Shown here in pieces: positions 10,008-19,478 of a stretch of DNA of 64,000 nucleotides (its first letter is position 1; every line of letters starts with the position of its first letter). A model generated the notes under the pieces. The model was not told where the DNA came from, ran no database searches, and saw only the letters and a program-made list of their open reading frames with translations. The translations under genes and the position numbers were made by a program. This DNA is from Arthrobacter sp. Alg241-R88 (lineage in GTDB: Bacteria > Actinomycetota > Actinomycetes > Actinomycetales > Micrococcaceae): positions 683,121 through 747,120 of the forward strand of contig NZ_UNRG01000001.1 in NCBI RefSeq assembly GCF_900537115.1. The letters are read 5' to 3'.

Positions 10008-10718
10008 CTAGAAGCCGCCGGCACTGGCGTCCTGCGGCGGGAGCACGGGCCAGTCGCCTTCGATCACGGCTGTCGGCTTCGTCTTGCGGAGGTAGCCCTG
10101 GAAATCCGCCGCCTGGCTCACGGCCCAGTCCACCTGAAGCTGGTGCAGCTGGCTGGCAGGCATGCTCAATTTCGGAAACTTCCCAGCCATGGCATCCAGG
10201 ACCTTCAGGGTGGCCAGGGCGTCAGCGGCGGACGTATGGGCATTGTCCAGGACCACGCCGTACTCTTCGCACAATGCAGTCAGGGTTCGTTTGCCCTTGC
10301 GGTATCGGTCCACCTGCTTGTTCATGATGTAGGGGTCCAGGACCGGGAACCGGGTCAGTTGCGGGACCCCATAGCGGGCCGACTCGGCTGCGAGCACTGT
10401 GAAATCGTAGCTGGCGTTGAACGCGATGACCGGCGTACCGTCGTCGAAAAGCCCCTGCAGCACTGCCGCAAGCTCCTTCGTCACCTCGTGGGCGGGCCTG
10501 CCCTCGCGCCTGGCCTGTTCAGTGGTAATGCCGTGCACATCACTGGCTTCGGTGGGTATTTCAATCCCTGGATCGGCCAGCCACTCATGTTCCCTGATGA
10601 CCTCACCCTTGTGGTCCACCACAGTGACTGACGCCGTCACTATCCGGGCCGCACGCGAGTTGCGGCCGGTGGTTTCGAGGTCGAAGGCTGCTCGGGGAAG
10701 GGTGTTCCAGGTGCTCAT
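10008..10718 (-). CDS. DEDDh 3'-5' exonuclease (DNA polymerase III epsilon-like)
   Basis: A 236-residue protein with the DnaQ exonuclease fold. The catalytic motifs are Exo I as FDLETTG, Exo II as IAFNASYDF, and Exo III as HTSAADALAT, which carries the His and final Asp of the DEDDh type. IVTASVTVVD and GITTEQARREG also fit actinobacterial stand-alone exonucleases. It is not fused to a polymerase, so a repair or proofreading role is inferred. It lies divergent from the alkyltransferase-like gene with a 63-base shared promoter region. Confidence 0.9.
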   Translation of the reverse strand: MSTWNTLPRAAFDLETTGRNSRAARIVTASVTVVDHKGEVIREHEWLADPGIEIPTEASDVHGITTEQARREGRPAHEVTKELAAVLQGLFDDGTPVIAFNASYDFTVLAAESARYGVPQLTRFPVLDPYIMNKQVDRYRKGKRTLTALCEEYGVVLDNAHTSAADALATLKVLDAMAGKFPKLSMPASQLHQLQVDWAVSQAADFQGYLRKTKPTAVIEGDWPVLPPQDASAGGF

Positions 10719-10781
10719 ACGTCCACGCTAACGGCGGCCACCGACAATTCCCGGGAGCGCCACTGCAGCTACATTGGATCA

Positions 10782-11198
10782 ATGCGGATTGAGTATGTGG
10801 AGGCGGTACTGGCCATCGTGAGGCTGGTTCCGGCCGGGGCCGCAGTGTCATACGGGGACGTCGCCGAGCTGCTGGGATCTGGCGGACCGAGGCAGGTCGG
10901 TTCCGTCATGAGCCACTACGGCAGCGGGGTTCCCTGGTGGCGGATCCTCAAGGCAAGCGGACACGCTCCGGAGGGACACGAAGTGAAAGCCCTGCGCCAC
11001 TACCTCGAGGAGGAAACCCCCCTCACAGGCGACCATGAAACCTACCTGCGGACGGGGGAGGGATCCTGGCGGGTGGACCTTTCCGCGGCACGCTGGGCGC
11101 CGACAGCTGAAGATTTTGAGCAGATCGACGCGGTCTCCGGGGAGTTGGAGCGTCGGCTCCATAAATTGTCGGTGGCTGATGATGGAATGTCGGCGTGA
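10782..11198 (+). CDS. Alkyltransferase-like protein (MGMT family, Trp in place of the catalytic Cys)
   Basis: A 138-residue protein with the winged-helix DNA-binding domain of O6-methylguanine methyltransferase: VPAGAAVSYGDVAELLG and GGPRQVGSVMSHYG. The active-site PCHR motif reads PWWR (Pro51, Trp52, Trp53, Arg54), so there is no acceptor cysteine. This is the hallmark of alkyltransferase-like proteins, which bind alkylated guanine and hand it to nucleotide excision repair. Having Trp also in the His position is unusual. Its stop overlaps the adnA GTG start (GTGA), linking it to the break-repair genes. Confidence 0.88.
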   Translation: MRIEYVEAVLAIVRLVPAGAAVSYGDVAELLGSGGPRQVGSVMSHYGSGVPWWRILKASGHAPEGHEVKALRHYLEEETPLTGDHETYLRTGEGSWRVDLSAARWAPTAEDFEQIDAVSGELERRLHKLSVADDGMSA

Positions 11199-14100
11199 CA
11201 GTAACAGTTCCCTTCACAGGTCCCCGCGACGAGTACCGGCACGTACCAGCAGCCGGTTTTGAAGCCGAATTCGATACAGCAGCCGGCGCATTGGACGACG
11301 GCGGGACCGGGCGCCCTGGCCAGACCGGTTCTCCGGGCCTCAAACTGCTGCCGCCGCGGCGGCTCAACGCCGAAGCCCCGTCGCTGACCTCCGATCAGCA
11401 GGCAGTTGTGGACGTGGCACAAGGATCCGGTCCTGTCCTGGTACCGGGGGCACCGGGCACGGGCAAATCCACTGTCCTGATCGAAGCCGCCGTCACGCGG
11501 GTGCTGCGGGACGGGGTTGACCCCGAGCGGATGCTTATCCTGGCCCCGGCCAGGCTCGCCGCCGATTCCCTCCGCGACCGTTTCACGGCCAGGCTGGACA
11601 GAAGCCTCAGCACGACGCCGGCCCGCACCTGGGCGTCCTACGCCTTTGATGTCCTTCGGCGCGCCAAGGCCGAAGGAGTGCTGCCCCTCTCAAGGCCACC
11701 GCGCCTGCTGTCCGGTCCGGAGCAGGACCTCATCATCAAGGAACTCCTCGAAGGCCACCGCCTGCCAGGGCTGGAGCTGCCGTGGCCTGACGATCTTGCG
11801 GGAGCCCTGGAGACGCGCGGCTTCCGGCAGGAAGTACGGCAGCTGTTCGACCGCGTTATCGAGTCCGGCCTGACCGCCGCGGACCTCGCCCATCTGGGCC
11901 GCCAGTGCGACCGGCCTGACTGGGTTGCCGCCGCCGGGTTGTACGCGGAGTACCGTGACGTCCTGGACCTCAGAATGCCAGAGGCCTTTGATCCCGCTGG
12001 GATCATCACCGCGGCACGCCAGATCTTCCAGGACGTCCCGGAATTTCTGGCTGCCGAACGCGAGCGCCTGCAGGTGATTGTCGTTGATGACGTGCAGGAG
12101 GCAAACCCTGCCGTCTTTGAGCTTCTGGCGGATATCGCCCGCGGGATGGACTGCTTCATTGCCTTCTCCCCGGACACCGTCGTCCAGGGCTTCCGGGGAG
12201 CCCGCCCGGATCTGGTGGCCGAACTGCCGCGCCTGCTGTCGCCGCACGCCCCCGCCCTGGAGCGGCCCCTGCGGTACGCACACCGGCACACCCAGGCGCT
12301 GGCAGACGCGTGGTTGGGGGTTGCCGCACGTATTTCGCAGCGTGCCGGCGGGCAGTTGGCAAGGCAACTCGAGCAGCCGGCGGGGGACCGGGCGCAGGGA
12401 GTTGTGGAAGCCCATCTCGTGCCGTCAGCAGTGCATGAACTCCGGTATGTGGCCCAGCGCATCCTGGACCAGCACATCAACCACGGGCGGGACCTGGCCG
12501 ACATCGCGGTGATTGTGCGTAATGGCGGGCAGGTCAGCGAGCTGCAGCGTTACCTGTCCGGCCAGGGGGTCCCGGTTCGCGTGCCTGTGGCCGAGTCGGC
12601 TGTCCGGGACGAAGTGGCGGTACGGCCCCTGCTCGACGCATTTGCCGTCGCCCTTGACCCCACCCTGCTGACACCTGAAACAGCTGTATCCCTTTTGACC
12701 TCCCGCATCGGCGGTGCCACGTCCATCGAGCTGCGCCGGCTGCGGCAGTCGCTGCGGCGCGAAGAACTCCTGGGCGGCGGAGGCCGCACCAGTGATGCCT
12801 TGCTCGTCGAAGCCCTGCTCGAACCCGGGGCACTGTCCTCCCTCGGCATGGAAGGCCGTGCGGCGCGGCGCACGGCAGGCATGATCCAGGCAGGACGCAA
12901 AGCTGCCTTCGAGCCGGGTGCCAACGCCGAGTCCGTGCTGTGGGCCCTTTGGAATTCCACCGGTCTTTCCGCTGCCTGGACGGAGACGGCTTTGTCCGGC
13001 GGGCCGCACGGTGCCCGGGCGGACCGCGACCTTGACGCCATGATGGCGCTTTTCCACACTGCCGAACGGTACGTAGACCAGATGCCCGGTGCCGGTCCGG
13101 AGCAGTTCCTTGAGTACCTGCTGAACCAGGAGCTCCCCATGGACACGCTGGCCGCCCGCGCCCAGTTGGACGACGCCGTGGAACTGATGACTCCCGCCAG
13201 CGCAGCAGGGCGGGAATGGCCTGTGGTCCTGGTGGCCGGGCTCCAGGAAGGCGTATGGCCGAACACACGGCTACGCGGTGAACTCCTGGGCAGCACCCTC
13301 TACGCCGACGCAGTTGAGCACGGAGCACCTTACGCCCTGCAGCGGGATCCGCTGAGCCGATTGCGGGACATCCGGTATGACGAACTGCGGAGCTTCTCCA
13401 CGGCGGTGTCAAGGGCGCAGGAGCTCCTGATCTGCACTGCCGTCTCCTCAGAGGACGATCAGCCGTCCTCCTTCCTGGATTACGTCTCACCCCCCAGCCC
13501 GGACCAGGCGGGCCGGGAATTCACCCCGGTGGAGCGCCCCATGACCCTGCGTGCGCTGGTTGCCGAACTGCGGCAGTATTCGCAGCTCGACGGAAAGCAT
13601 GCGGCTGAGGCGGAGGAAGCGGTCAGGGTTCTCGCCCGGCTCGCGGCTGCCGAGCCGCCCGTGGCCGGCGCGCATCCCGGAAGCTGGTGGGGGCTGCCAC
13701 AGCTGACCTCGTCCGATCCCGTGGTTCCCCCCGGCGGAACAGTGTTTGTGTCGCCGTCGAAAGTTGAGACGGTCCAGAAGTCGCCGCTCGACTGGTTCGT
13801 GCAGGCAGCAGGCGGCGAAGCGGCCACCGATTTCGCGAGGAGCCTGGGCACGCTGGTCCACGCCATCGCACAGGAACTGCCGGATGCGTCCGGAGCGGAG
13901 TACATCGCGGAACTGGTGCGCCGGTGGCCCGCGCTGGGGATGAAGGACAACTGGGAGGGAAGACTGGATTTCCAGCGTGCGGAGGCCATGGTCCGCAAGC
14001 TAGCCCAGTATGTGCTGGTTATGAGGAGCGAAGGCCGGAGCCTGCTGGGGGTCGAGCAGGACTTCGAGGTGGCGCTTCCGGACGTGGCTGTGGACGACGG

Positions 14101-14548
14101 CACGGCCCGCGCGGCAGTCCTCCGCGGCCAGGTGGACCGCCTGGAAATCGACAGCGAGGGCAGGCTGGTCATCGTGGATCTCAAGACAGGAAAACGCCAG
14201 CCGGGTAAAGCGGAACTCTCCACGCATCCGCAGCTCGGGGCCTACCAGGCCGCAGTGCTCGCCGGGGGCTTCAGCGAAAGTCCCGGCGGGAGCACCGCTG
14301 CAGTTCCCGGCGGTGCAGTACTTGCGCAACTTGGAACGGGAACAAAAAATCCAGGCATCCAGCAGCAGGATCCGCTTGACCCCCAGGAGAACTGGGCTTT
14401 GGACATGGTGAAGGAGGCCGCCACTGTGATGGCCGGCAGCGAATTCCTGGCACGGCACGATCCAGCGAAGGGAAGCCACGGCGGACACGGCTGCCGGCTC
14501 CCGGAAGTGTGTCCGTTGTGCGTACGGGGAAGGCAGGTCACCGAATGA
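11195..14548 (+). CDS. adnA: AdnA subunit of the AdnAB helicase-nuclease
   Basis: A 1117-residue UvrD-like motor with a C-terminal RecB-family nuclease, paired with AdnB for processing double-strand break ends, as in mycobacteria. Walker A is GAPGTGKST (Lys91); motif II is the degenerate VVDDVQEANPAVFELL. The nuclease site is GQVDRLEI followed by VDLKTGKRQP (Asp995, Lys997). A cysteine-rich tail, CRLPEVCPLC, sits at the very end. The start is GTG 11195, overlapping the stop of the alkyltransferase-like gene; adnB begins at an ATGA overlap. Confidence 0.92.
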   Translation: MTVTVPFTGPRDEYRHVPAAGFEAEFDTAAGALDDGGTGRPGQTGSPGLKLLPPRRLNAEAPSLTSDQQAVVDVAQGSGPVLVPGAPGTGKSTVLIEAAVTRVLRDGVDPERMLILAPARLAADSLRDRFTARLDRSLSTTPARTWASYAFDVLRRAKAEGVLPLSRPPRLLSGPEQDLIIKELLEGHRLPGLELPWPDDLAGALETRGFRQEVRQLFDRVIESGLTAADLAHLGRQCDRPDWVAAAGLYAEYRDVLDLRMPEAFDPAGIITAARQIFQDVPEFLAAERERLQVIVVDDVQEANPAVFELLADIARGMDCFIAFSPDTVVQGFRGARPDLVAELPRLLSPHAPALERPLRYAHRHTQALADAWLGVAARISQRAGGQLARQLEQPAGDRAQGVVEAHLVPSAVHELRYVAQRILDQHINHGRDLADIAVIVRNGGQVSELQRYLSGQGVPVRVPVAESAVRDEVAVRPLLDAFAVALDPTLLTPETAVSLLTSRIGGATSIELRRLRQSLRREELLGGGGRTSDALLVEALLEPGALSSLGMEGRAARRTAGMIQAGRKAAFEPGANAESVLWALWNSTGLSAAWTETALSGGPHGARADRDLDAMMALFHTAERYVDQMPGAGPEQFLEYLLNQELPMDTLAARAQLDDAVELMTPASAAGREWPVVLVAGLQEGVWPNTRLRGELLGSTLYADAVEHGAPYALQRDPLSRLRDIRYDELRSFSTAVSRAQELLICTAVSSEDDQPSSFLDYVSPPSPDQAGREFTPVERPMTLRALVAELRQYSQLDGKHAAEAEEAVRVLARLAAAEPPVAGAHPGSWWGLPQLTSSDPVVPPGGTVFVSPSKVETVQKSPLDWFVQAAGGEAATDFARSLGTLVHAIAQELPDASGAEYIAELVRRWPALGMKDNWEGRLDFQRAEAMVRKLAQYVLVMRSEGRSLLGVEQDFEVALPDVAVDDGTARAAVLRGQVDRLEIDSEGRLVIVDLKTGKRQPGKAELSTHPQLGAYQAAVLAGGFSESPGGSTAAVPGGAVLAQLGTGTKNPGIQQQDPLDPQENWALDMVKEAATVMAGSEFLARHDPAKGSHGGHGCRLPEVCPLCVRGRQVTE

Positions 14549-17500
14549 GCGTGGAAGCAGCCGTGGCCGCACCCAACGTCCCTGAAGCCCGGTTCACGCC
14601 GGAAGAGCTCTCCCTGCTGCTGGGCGAAAAGAACGTGCCCACGCGGGAGCAGTCGGAAATCATCAGTTCGCCGCTGACTCCGCGGCTGGTCATCGCAGGC
14701 GCCGGATCGGGCAAGACTGCCACCATGGCCGACCGCGTCGTCTGGCTGGTGGCCAACGGCTGGGTCCGGCCGGAGGAAGTCCTCGGGGTGACCTTCACCC
14801 GCAAGGCCGCCGGTGAGCTCGCGTCCCGGATCCGGGCGAAGCTGGCCGCCCTGCAACGGCTGGCCAGCCAGGACACTGCGCACCGGCTGTTCCCGGCACA
14901 GCTGGTCAGCAGCGATTCCCTCGAGCCCAAGGTATCCACCTACCACTCCTTTGCCAGCGGCATCGTGTCCGACTATGGACTGCGGCTGGGCGTGGAGCGG
15001 GACGTGGTCCTCCTCGGCGGAGCGCAGGCGTGGCAGCTGGCCAGTGAAGTGGTGGAGGCCTACGACGGCGAGTACGCACACTTCCGTTCTGCAAAGTCCA
15101 CCCTGGTGAAGGCGGTCATCCAGCTGGCCGGGGAATGCGCCGAGCACCTCCAGGAGCCCGAGGACGTGGAAGCCTGGCTGATGGCACGGCTGTCCGAATT
15201 CGAATCGCTGCCGTACCAGGCGGGCAAAAAGAAAAACCCGCCCCAGGCGGCGGCCGAGCTTGCTGCGATGCTGCGGACAAGGGCCAGCGTGGCGGACATG
15301 GTTGGCCGGTACGCGGCAGGGAAGCGGGCGCGGGGTGCCCTTGACTTCGGCGACCTTGTGGCGCTCGCCGCCAAGGTGGCGCAGGAAGTTCCGTTGGCCG
15401 CACACATGGAACGGCAGCGGTACAAAGTGGTGCTGCTCGACGAATTCCAGGACACCTCCTATGCCCAGCTGGTGCTGTTCTCGAGGCTCTTCGGGGGCGG
15501 GCATGCGGTGACCGCAGTGGGTGACCCCAACCAGTCGATCTACGGTTTCCGCGGCGCCTCGGCCGGGCAGCTTTTCCACTTTGTCCGGGAATTCCCCGTG
15601 ACCACTGGTCCCGCCGGGGACGGACAATGGGCTCCTGCCCCCACGTCCTACCTGACATCGGCCTGGCGGAACGGCCGGTCCATCCTCTCGGCAGCCAACG
15701 TTATGTCCGAGTCCCTGGGCAAGGCAGCAGCCCAGCGGGGACCGGCCGGCGGGGGAGGGGCGGCACCAGCGGACGTGCCTCCGTTGCAGCCCAGCCCGGG
15801 CGCAGTTGAGGGAACGGTGGTGCTGGGGCGGTTCGGGACAGATGTCGATGAAGCGTGCGCAATCGCAGAGGACGTTCTGAAGTACCGGGTGACGGACTTT
15901 GAGCTTAAACCCGACGGGACGCCTGTACCGCCTGCCCTTGCCGTCCTCTGCCGCCGCCGCGCGCAGATGGAGACCATCCGGCGCCAGTTTGAAGCCAGGG
16001 GAATCCCGTATGAGATCGTCGGACTTGGCGGGCTCCTGGATACCCCCGAGATCGTGGACCTCGTGGCGACGCTGCGTGTGCTTGCCGACCCAGGACGCTC
16101 CGACTCGCTGATGCGCCTCCTCGCGGGTGCCCGCTGGCGCATCGGGCCGGCCGACCTGATGGCGCTGCGCGACTGGTCCAGCCAGCTGGCGCGCCGGCGG
16201 GGACACGTCGCCGAACGGTCCGTTGACGGGCAACCGGACGACGACATCAGTGAAACGGTCCTTGAGAGCGACCTGACTGACGGTGCCAGCCTGGTGGAAG
16301 CCCTGGACTGGCTGCCCCGGGAGGGCTGGACGTCCGCCAACGGCAGGGCGCTCACCCCCGGTGCCCGCAGCCGGCTTGCCCGGCTGTCCTCTGAACTGCG
16401 TCAACTCCGGAGCTACCTCGGGGATGACCTCACCACCTTGCTGGGCGAGGTTGAGCGGGCCATGCTGCTGGATATTGAAGTGGCCGCGCGGCCAGGCATC
16501 AGCATCCACCAGGCCCGCCGCAACCTTGACGCCTTCCAGGACGCCGCCGCGGGGTTCCTGCGCACCTCCCAGCGTGTGGACATCCTTGCGTTCCTGTCCT
16601 GGTTGGAAGCCGCCGCCGCTGAGGAAAACGGGTTGGAAGCGCCGGCCAGTGACGTGAACCGGGAGGCTGTGCAACTGCTGACAGTCCATGCGTCGAAGGG
16701 CCTGGAATGGGATGTGGTTTTTGTCCCCGGGCTCAATGCGGGGGCCTTCCCCAGCGACAGGGACTCCCGGTGGAGCAGCGGCTCGGCCGCCCTGCCCTGG
16801 CCGCTCCGGGGCGACCGTGCCGACCTTCCCCAGTGGGACCTCGACCAGCCGGACCAGAAGGGCTGGCTGGACGCCGAAAAGGACTTCAAGTCGGCCGTCC
16901 AGGCCCACGGGGAGTCCGAGGAACGCCGCCTCGCCTACGTGGCCTACACCAGGGCCAAGCACGTCCTCTGGGCGTCCAGTCCTGCGTGGGTGGGATCCCG
17001 GGCAGGGCGTGCCGAGATGTCACCGTTCCTTTCCGGGCTGGAGGCACTCACCAGGGTGTCCGAGGGCGGGCAGCGGCCGGCTGCTAGAGTCCACCCGGGG
17101 TCACTGGAGGAAGCCGCTCTACCCGAAAAGAGCCCGCTCACCCTTGAAGCAGAAGTTGCCAACTGGCCGTACGACCCGCTTGAGGGGCCCGTGGATCCGC
17201 GCACCGGGAACCGCCTGCGCCTTTCGGGCGGACGGCGGCAGGCAATGGAAACAGCCGCTGCCCGGGTTCTTGCAGCCCTGGGAAACCAGGACAGGGACGC
17301 CGCTCCGGTCCTGCATCCACCGGAAGCCCCTCCAGGGCAGGCTGGGCCGGGCAGGGAACTGACCGGGGTGGCACGGGGATGGGCCCGGGAAGCGGCGCTG
17401 CTGCTGGAACGGCGCACCAGGAGGAGCGCCGGCCGGGAAGTGCACCTGCCCGGCCACATCTCCGCGTCCACCCTGGTGGAACTGCGGGAGGACCCCGCCG

Positions 17501-18042
17501 CGGTGCTTGGCAGGCTCCGCAGGCCCGTGCCACGGGAACCGGGCATGTCAGCCCGGAAGGGAACCGCGTTTCACGAATGGGTGGAGGAGTACTTCGGTGC
17601 CGCCGGCATGCTCGACCTCGGTGAAGCTCCGGGCTCGGATGACCACATTGATGCTGCTTACGACCTCGACGCCATGGTGGCAACTTTCAAGGCGTCTCCC
17701 TGGGCCGAACGGTCGCCGGCGTTCGTGGAGGTTCCGGTAGAGACCCGCGTGGGCGACGTCGTGGTGCGTGGGCGCATTGACGCGGTCTTCCGGGACGCCG
17801 ACGGCCGGTGGGACCTGGTGGACTGGAAGACCGGACGGCGGCCGTCCGCGGCCCAGCTCAGGACCAAATCCGTGCAGCTTGCCGTGTACCGCCTTGCCTG
17901 GGCGCGGCTGAAGGAGGTACCTCTCGAGGAAGTGCGGGCGGCCTTTTTCTACGTCGGGGACAACGAGGTTGTGCGTCCCCACGACCTCGGTACAGCCGGC
18001 GAGCTGGAGGAGATTGTGGCGGCTGCCCTCAGTTCTTCGTGA
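14545..18042 (+). CDS. adnB: AdnB subunit of the AdnAB helicase-nuclease
   Basis: An 1165-residue UvrD-type helicase with a C-terminal nuclease domain. Walker A is AGAGSGKTATM (Lys57), Walker B is VVLLDEFQDTSYAQL, motif III GDPNQSIYGFRGAS, and motif V VHASKGLEWDVVFVPGL. The nuclease motif is GRIDAVFRD plus LVDWKTGRRP (Asp1093, Lys1095). The ATG at 14545 overlaps the adnA stop. Its 3' end overlaps the convergent phosphotransferase gene by 14 bases, so the two transcripts are antisense at their ends. Confidence 0.94.
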   Translation: MSVEAAVAAPNVPEARFTPEELSLLLGEKNVPTREQSEIISSPLTPRLVIAGAGSGKTATMADRVVWLVANGWVRPEEVLGVTFTRKAAGELASRIRAKLAALQRLASQDTAHRLFPAQLVSSDSLEPKVSTYHSFASGIVSDYGLRLGVERDVVLLGGAQAWQLASEVVEAYDGEYAHFRSAKSTLVKAVIQLAGECAEHLQEPEDVEAWLMARLSEFESLPYQAGKKKNPPQAAAELAAMLRTRASVADMVGRYAAGKRARGALDFGDLVALAAKVAQEVPLAAHMERQRYKVVLLDEFQDTSYAQLVLFSRLFGGGHAVTAVGDPNQSIYGFRGASAGQLFHFVREFPVTTGPAGDGQWAPAPTSYLTSAWRNGRSILSAANVMSESLGKAAAQRGPAGGGGAAPADVPPLQPSPGAVEGTVVLGRFGTDVDEACAIAEDVLKYRVTDFELKPDGTPVPPALAVLCRRRAQMETIRRQFEARGIPYEIVGLGGLLDTPEIVDLVATLRVLADPGRSDSLMRLLAGARWRIGPADLMALRDWSSQLARRRGHVAERSVDGQPDDDISETVLESDLTDGASLVEALDWLPREGWTSANGRALTPGARSRLARLSSELRQLRSYLGDDLTTLLGEVERAMLLDIEVAARPGISIHQARRNLDAFQDAAAGFLRTSQRVDILAFLSWLEAAAAEENGLEAPASDVNREAVQLLTVHASKGLEWDVVFVPGLNAGAFPSDRDSRWSSGSAALPWPLRGDRADLPQWDLDQPDQKGWLDAEKDFKSAVQAHGESEERRLAYVAYTRAKHVLWASSPAWVGSRAGRAEMSPFLSGLEALTRVSEGGQRPAARVHPGSLEEAALPEKSPLTLEAEVANWPYDPLEGPVDPRTGNRLRLSGGRRQAMETAAARVLAALGNQDRDAAPVLHPPEAPPGQAGPGRELTGVARGWAREAALLLERRTRRSAGREVHLPGHISASTLVELREDPAAVLGRLRRPVPREPGMSARKGTAFHEWVEEYFGAAGMLDLGEAPGSDDHIDAAYDLDAMVATFKASPWAERSPAFVEVPVETRVGDVVVRGRIDAVFRDADGRWDLVDWKTGRRPSAAQLRTKSVQLAVYRLAWARLKEVPLEEVRAAFFYVGDNEVVRPHDLGTAGELEEIVAAALSSS

Positions 18043-19327
18043 CGTCCACGATGGAGATGGCGGCCGTGGACGTGTCGTCCAGTTCCTTCTTCTCCTCCGC
18101 CTTGGCCGGCCCACTGTCCACCGCCGTTCCACGGTCCACTGCCTGCCCACTGTCCCCCGCAGGGTCCTTTACGCCAGCCTCAGCCGGGGGCTCCACCGGG
18201 ATGGGAGTGACGTGGACCGCCGGCTGGACCGGGGCCGGAACCGGCAGCGGGACTACCGTAACGGCCGGCCCCGAACCTGAAGGACCGGCGTCGGCCGCCA
18301 CGACCGCTGACACCTTCCCGGTGGCTGCGTGGGCACCCGTGCCACCGGCAGCGGACAAACCGGTCGCCGGAGCGCCCGCCGCCGGCTGCGGCTCCACGCT
18401 GATCGGCTGCCCGCCGTGCTCCTCGATGTCCCGGGCAAGGGTTCCGAGCATCTCTTCTGCTTCTGAAATCATGCCCGGGTCATCCGAGGCGATCCCCTTC
18501 ACCAGGTACTGGGCCAGGGCGAATTCGGCGGAAAGTGCTGCCCGGCGCAGGAGGTGGTTGTCCGGGGTGTCCCTGCGGCTGGCCGTGTAGGCGCCCAATA
18601 CCGCGTCCACGAAGTCCTGCTCGTTGGAGGCAACAAGCCAGGCGAAGTCGTCGGCGGGATCGCCGATCCTCAAGTCGGTCCAGCCGGTGACCGCCGTCAC
18701 GCGCTGGCCTTCCAGCAGGAGGTTGTCCTCGTGAAGGTCGCCGTGCACTACGCTCGGGTTGAAGCGCCACAGGGATACGTCTTCCATGGCATGCTCCCAG
18801 CGGAGCAGCAGGGCGGGCGGGATTTTTCCCGTGGTGGCAGCCTGGTCAAGTTCATTCAGCCGCCGCTGCCGGAACTCGTTGGGGGTGTAGCTGGGCAGGT
18901 CGGCATTGCTGACCAGCGAATGGGGCAAGTCGTGGATGGCGGCAAGGGCGACGCCGATCTCCCGGGCGAGGGCATCCGGGCCTGCGGTCAGTTCCTCGAC
19001 GCTGCGCGTGCTGCCGGCCAGATGGGAGTAGACAAACGTGCTTAAGGTACCCAGGCGCACGCTGCCGGCAACGGTGGGCATCAGGAAGGGCAGTTCGGCC
19101 CTGATGGCCGGGGCGAAGGCACGCAGCACGAGGAATTCCGTCTCAAGCCGGGCGCTTGCCTCGGCGTGCCGCGGTGAGCGCACGCGCCACCGCTTGCCCT
19201 CGGAATCGAGCAGCAGGGCGGAGTCGAAGTCCGCAGGGTCATCCGGGGCAGAGCTAACGGCCGTCGGGGTCAGTCCGGGGACTGCCGCGGTTGCAACGGC
19301 TGCCAGTTCAATCGGTTTTCTTCTCAC
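18029..19327 (-). CDS. Aminoglycoside-phosphotransferase-fold protein with Pro/Ala-rich tail
   Basis: A 432-residue protein with an APH/macrolide-kinase-like domain over about residues 1-310. The nucleotide site has RRKPIELAAVA and KRWRVRSP; the catalytic loop is VVHGDLHEDNLLLEG (Asp in HGDLHEDN), and the metal-binding region is RIGDPADDFAWL. The last 110 residues are low-complexity Pro, Ala and Val with an acidic end. Such tails are not part of the kinase fold. GTG 19327 is preferred because MDRCLGLHA upstream lacks a ribosome binding site. The substrate is unknown and resistance should not be assumed. Confidence 0.82.
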   Translation of the reverse strand: MRRKPIELAAVATAAVPGLTPTAVSSAPDDPADFDSALLLDSEGKRWRVRSPRHAEASARLETEFLVLRAFAPAIRAELPFLMPTVAGSVRLGTLSTFVYSHLAGSTRSVEELTAGPDALAREIGVALAAIHDLPHSLVSNADLPSYTPNEFRQRRLNELDQAATTGKIPPALLLRWEHAMEDVSLWRFNPSVVHGDLHEDNLLLEGQRVTAVTGWTDLRIGDPADDFAWLVASNEQDFVDAVLGAYTASRRDTPDNHLLRRAALSAEFALAQYLVKGIASDDPGMISEAEEMLGTLARDIEEHGGQPISVEPQPAAGAPATGLSAAGGTGAHAATGKVSAVVAADAGPSGSGPAVTVVPLPVPAPVQPAVHVTPIPVEPPAEAGVKDPAGDSGQAVDRGTAVDSGPAKAEEKKELDDTSTAAISIVDVTKN

Positions 19328-19419
19328 CGTTCCACGGTAGATTGCGTGCAGTCCAAGACACCGGTCCAAGGACGGCGAGTCTTCAGATATAGTCCAAATC
19401 AGGGTAGGCAGGGGAGCAC

Positions 19420-19437
19420 GGCCACGGGGGCGTGGCC
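19420..19437 (+). other. Hairpin in the nudC leader
   Basis: GGCCACG and CGTGGCC form a perfect 7-bp stem around a GGGG loop, 41 bases before the nudC ATG. No T-tract follows. It may only be 5'-UTR structure; no function is assigned. Confidence 0.4.
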
Positions 19438-19478
19438 CCCAAATATCAATTGTCGGTCCCAGTCAGTACGGTGGACAC

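Noticed and set aside
18029..19327. Antibiotic-resistance phosphotransferase
   Set aside because: APH-fold proteins are often metabolic kinases; there is no resistance-gene context or mobile element, so resistance is not claimed.
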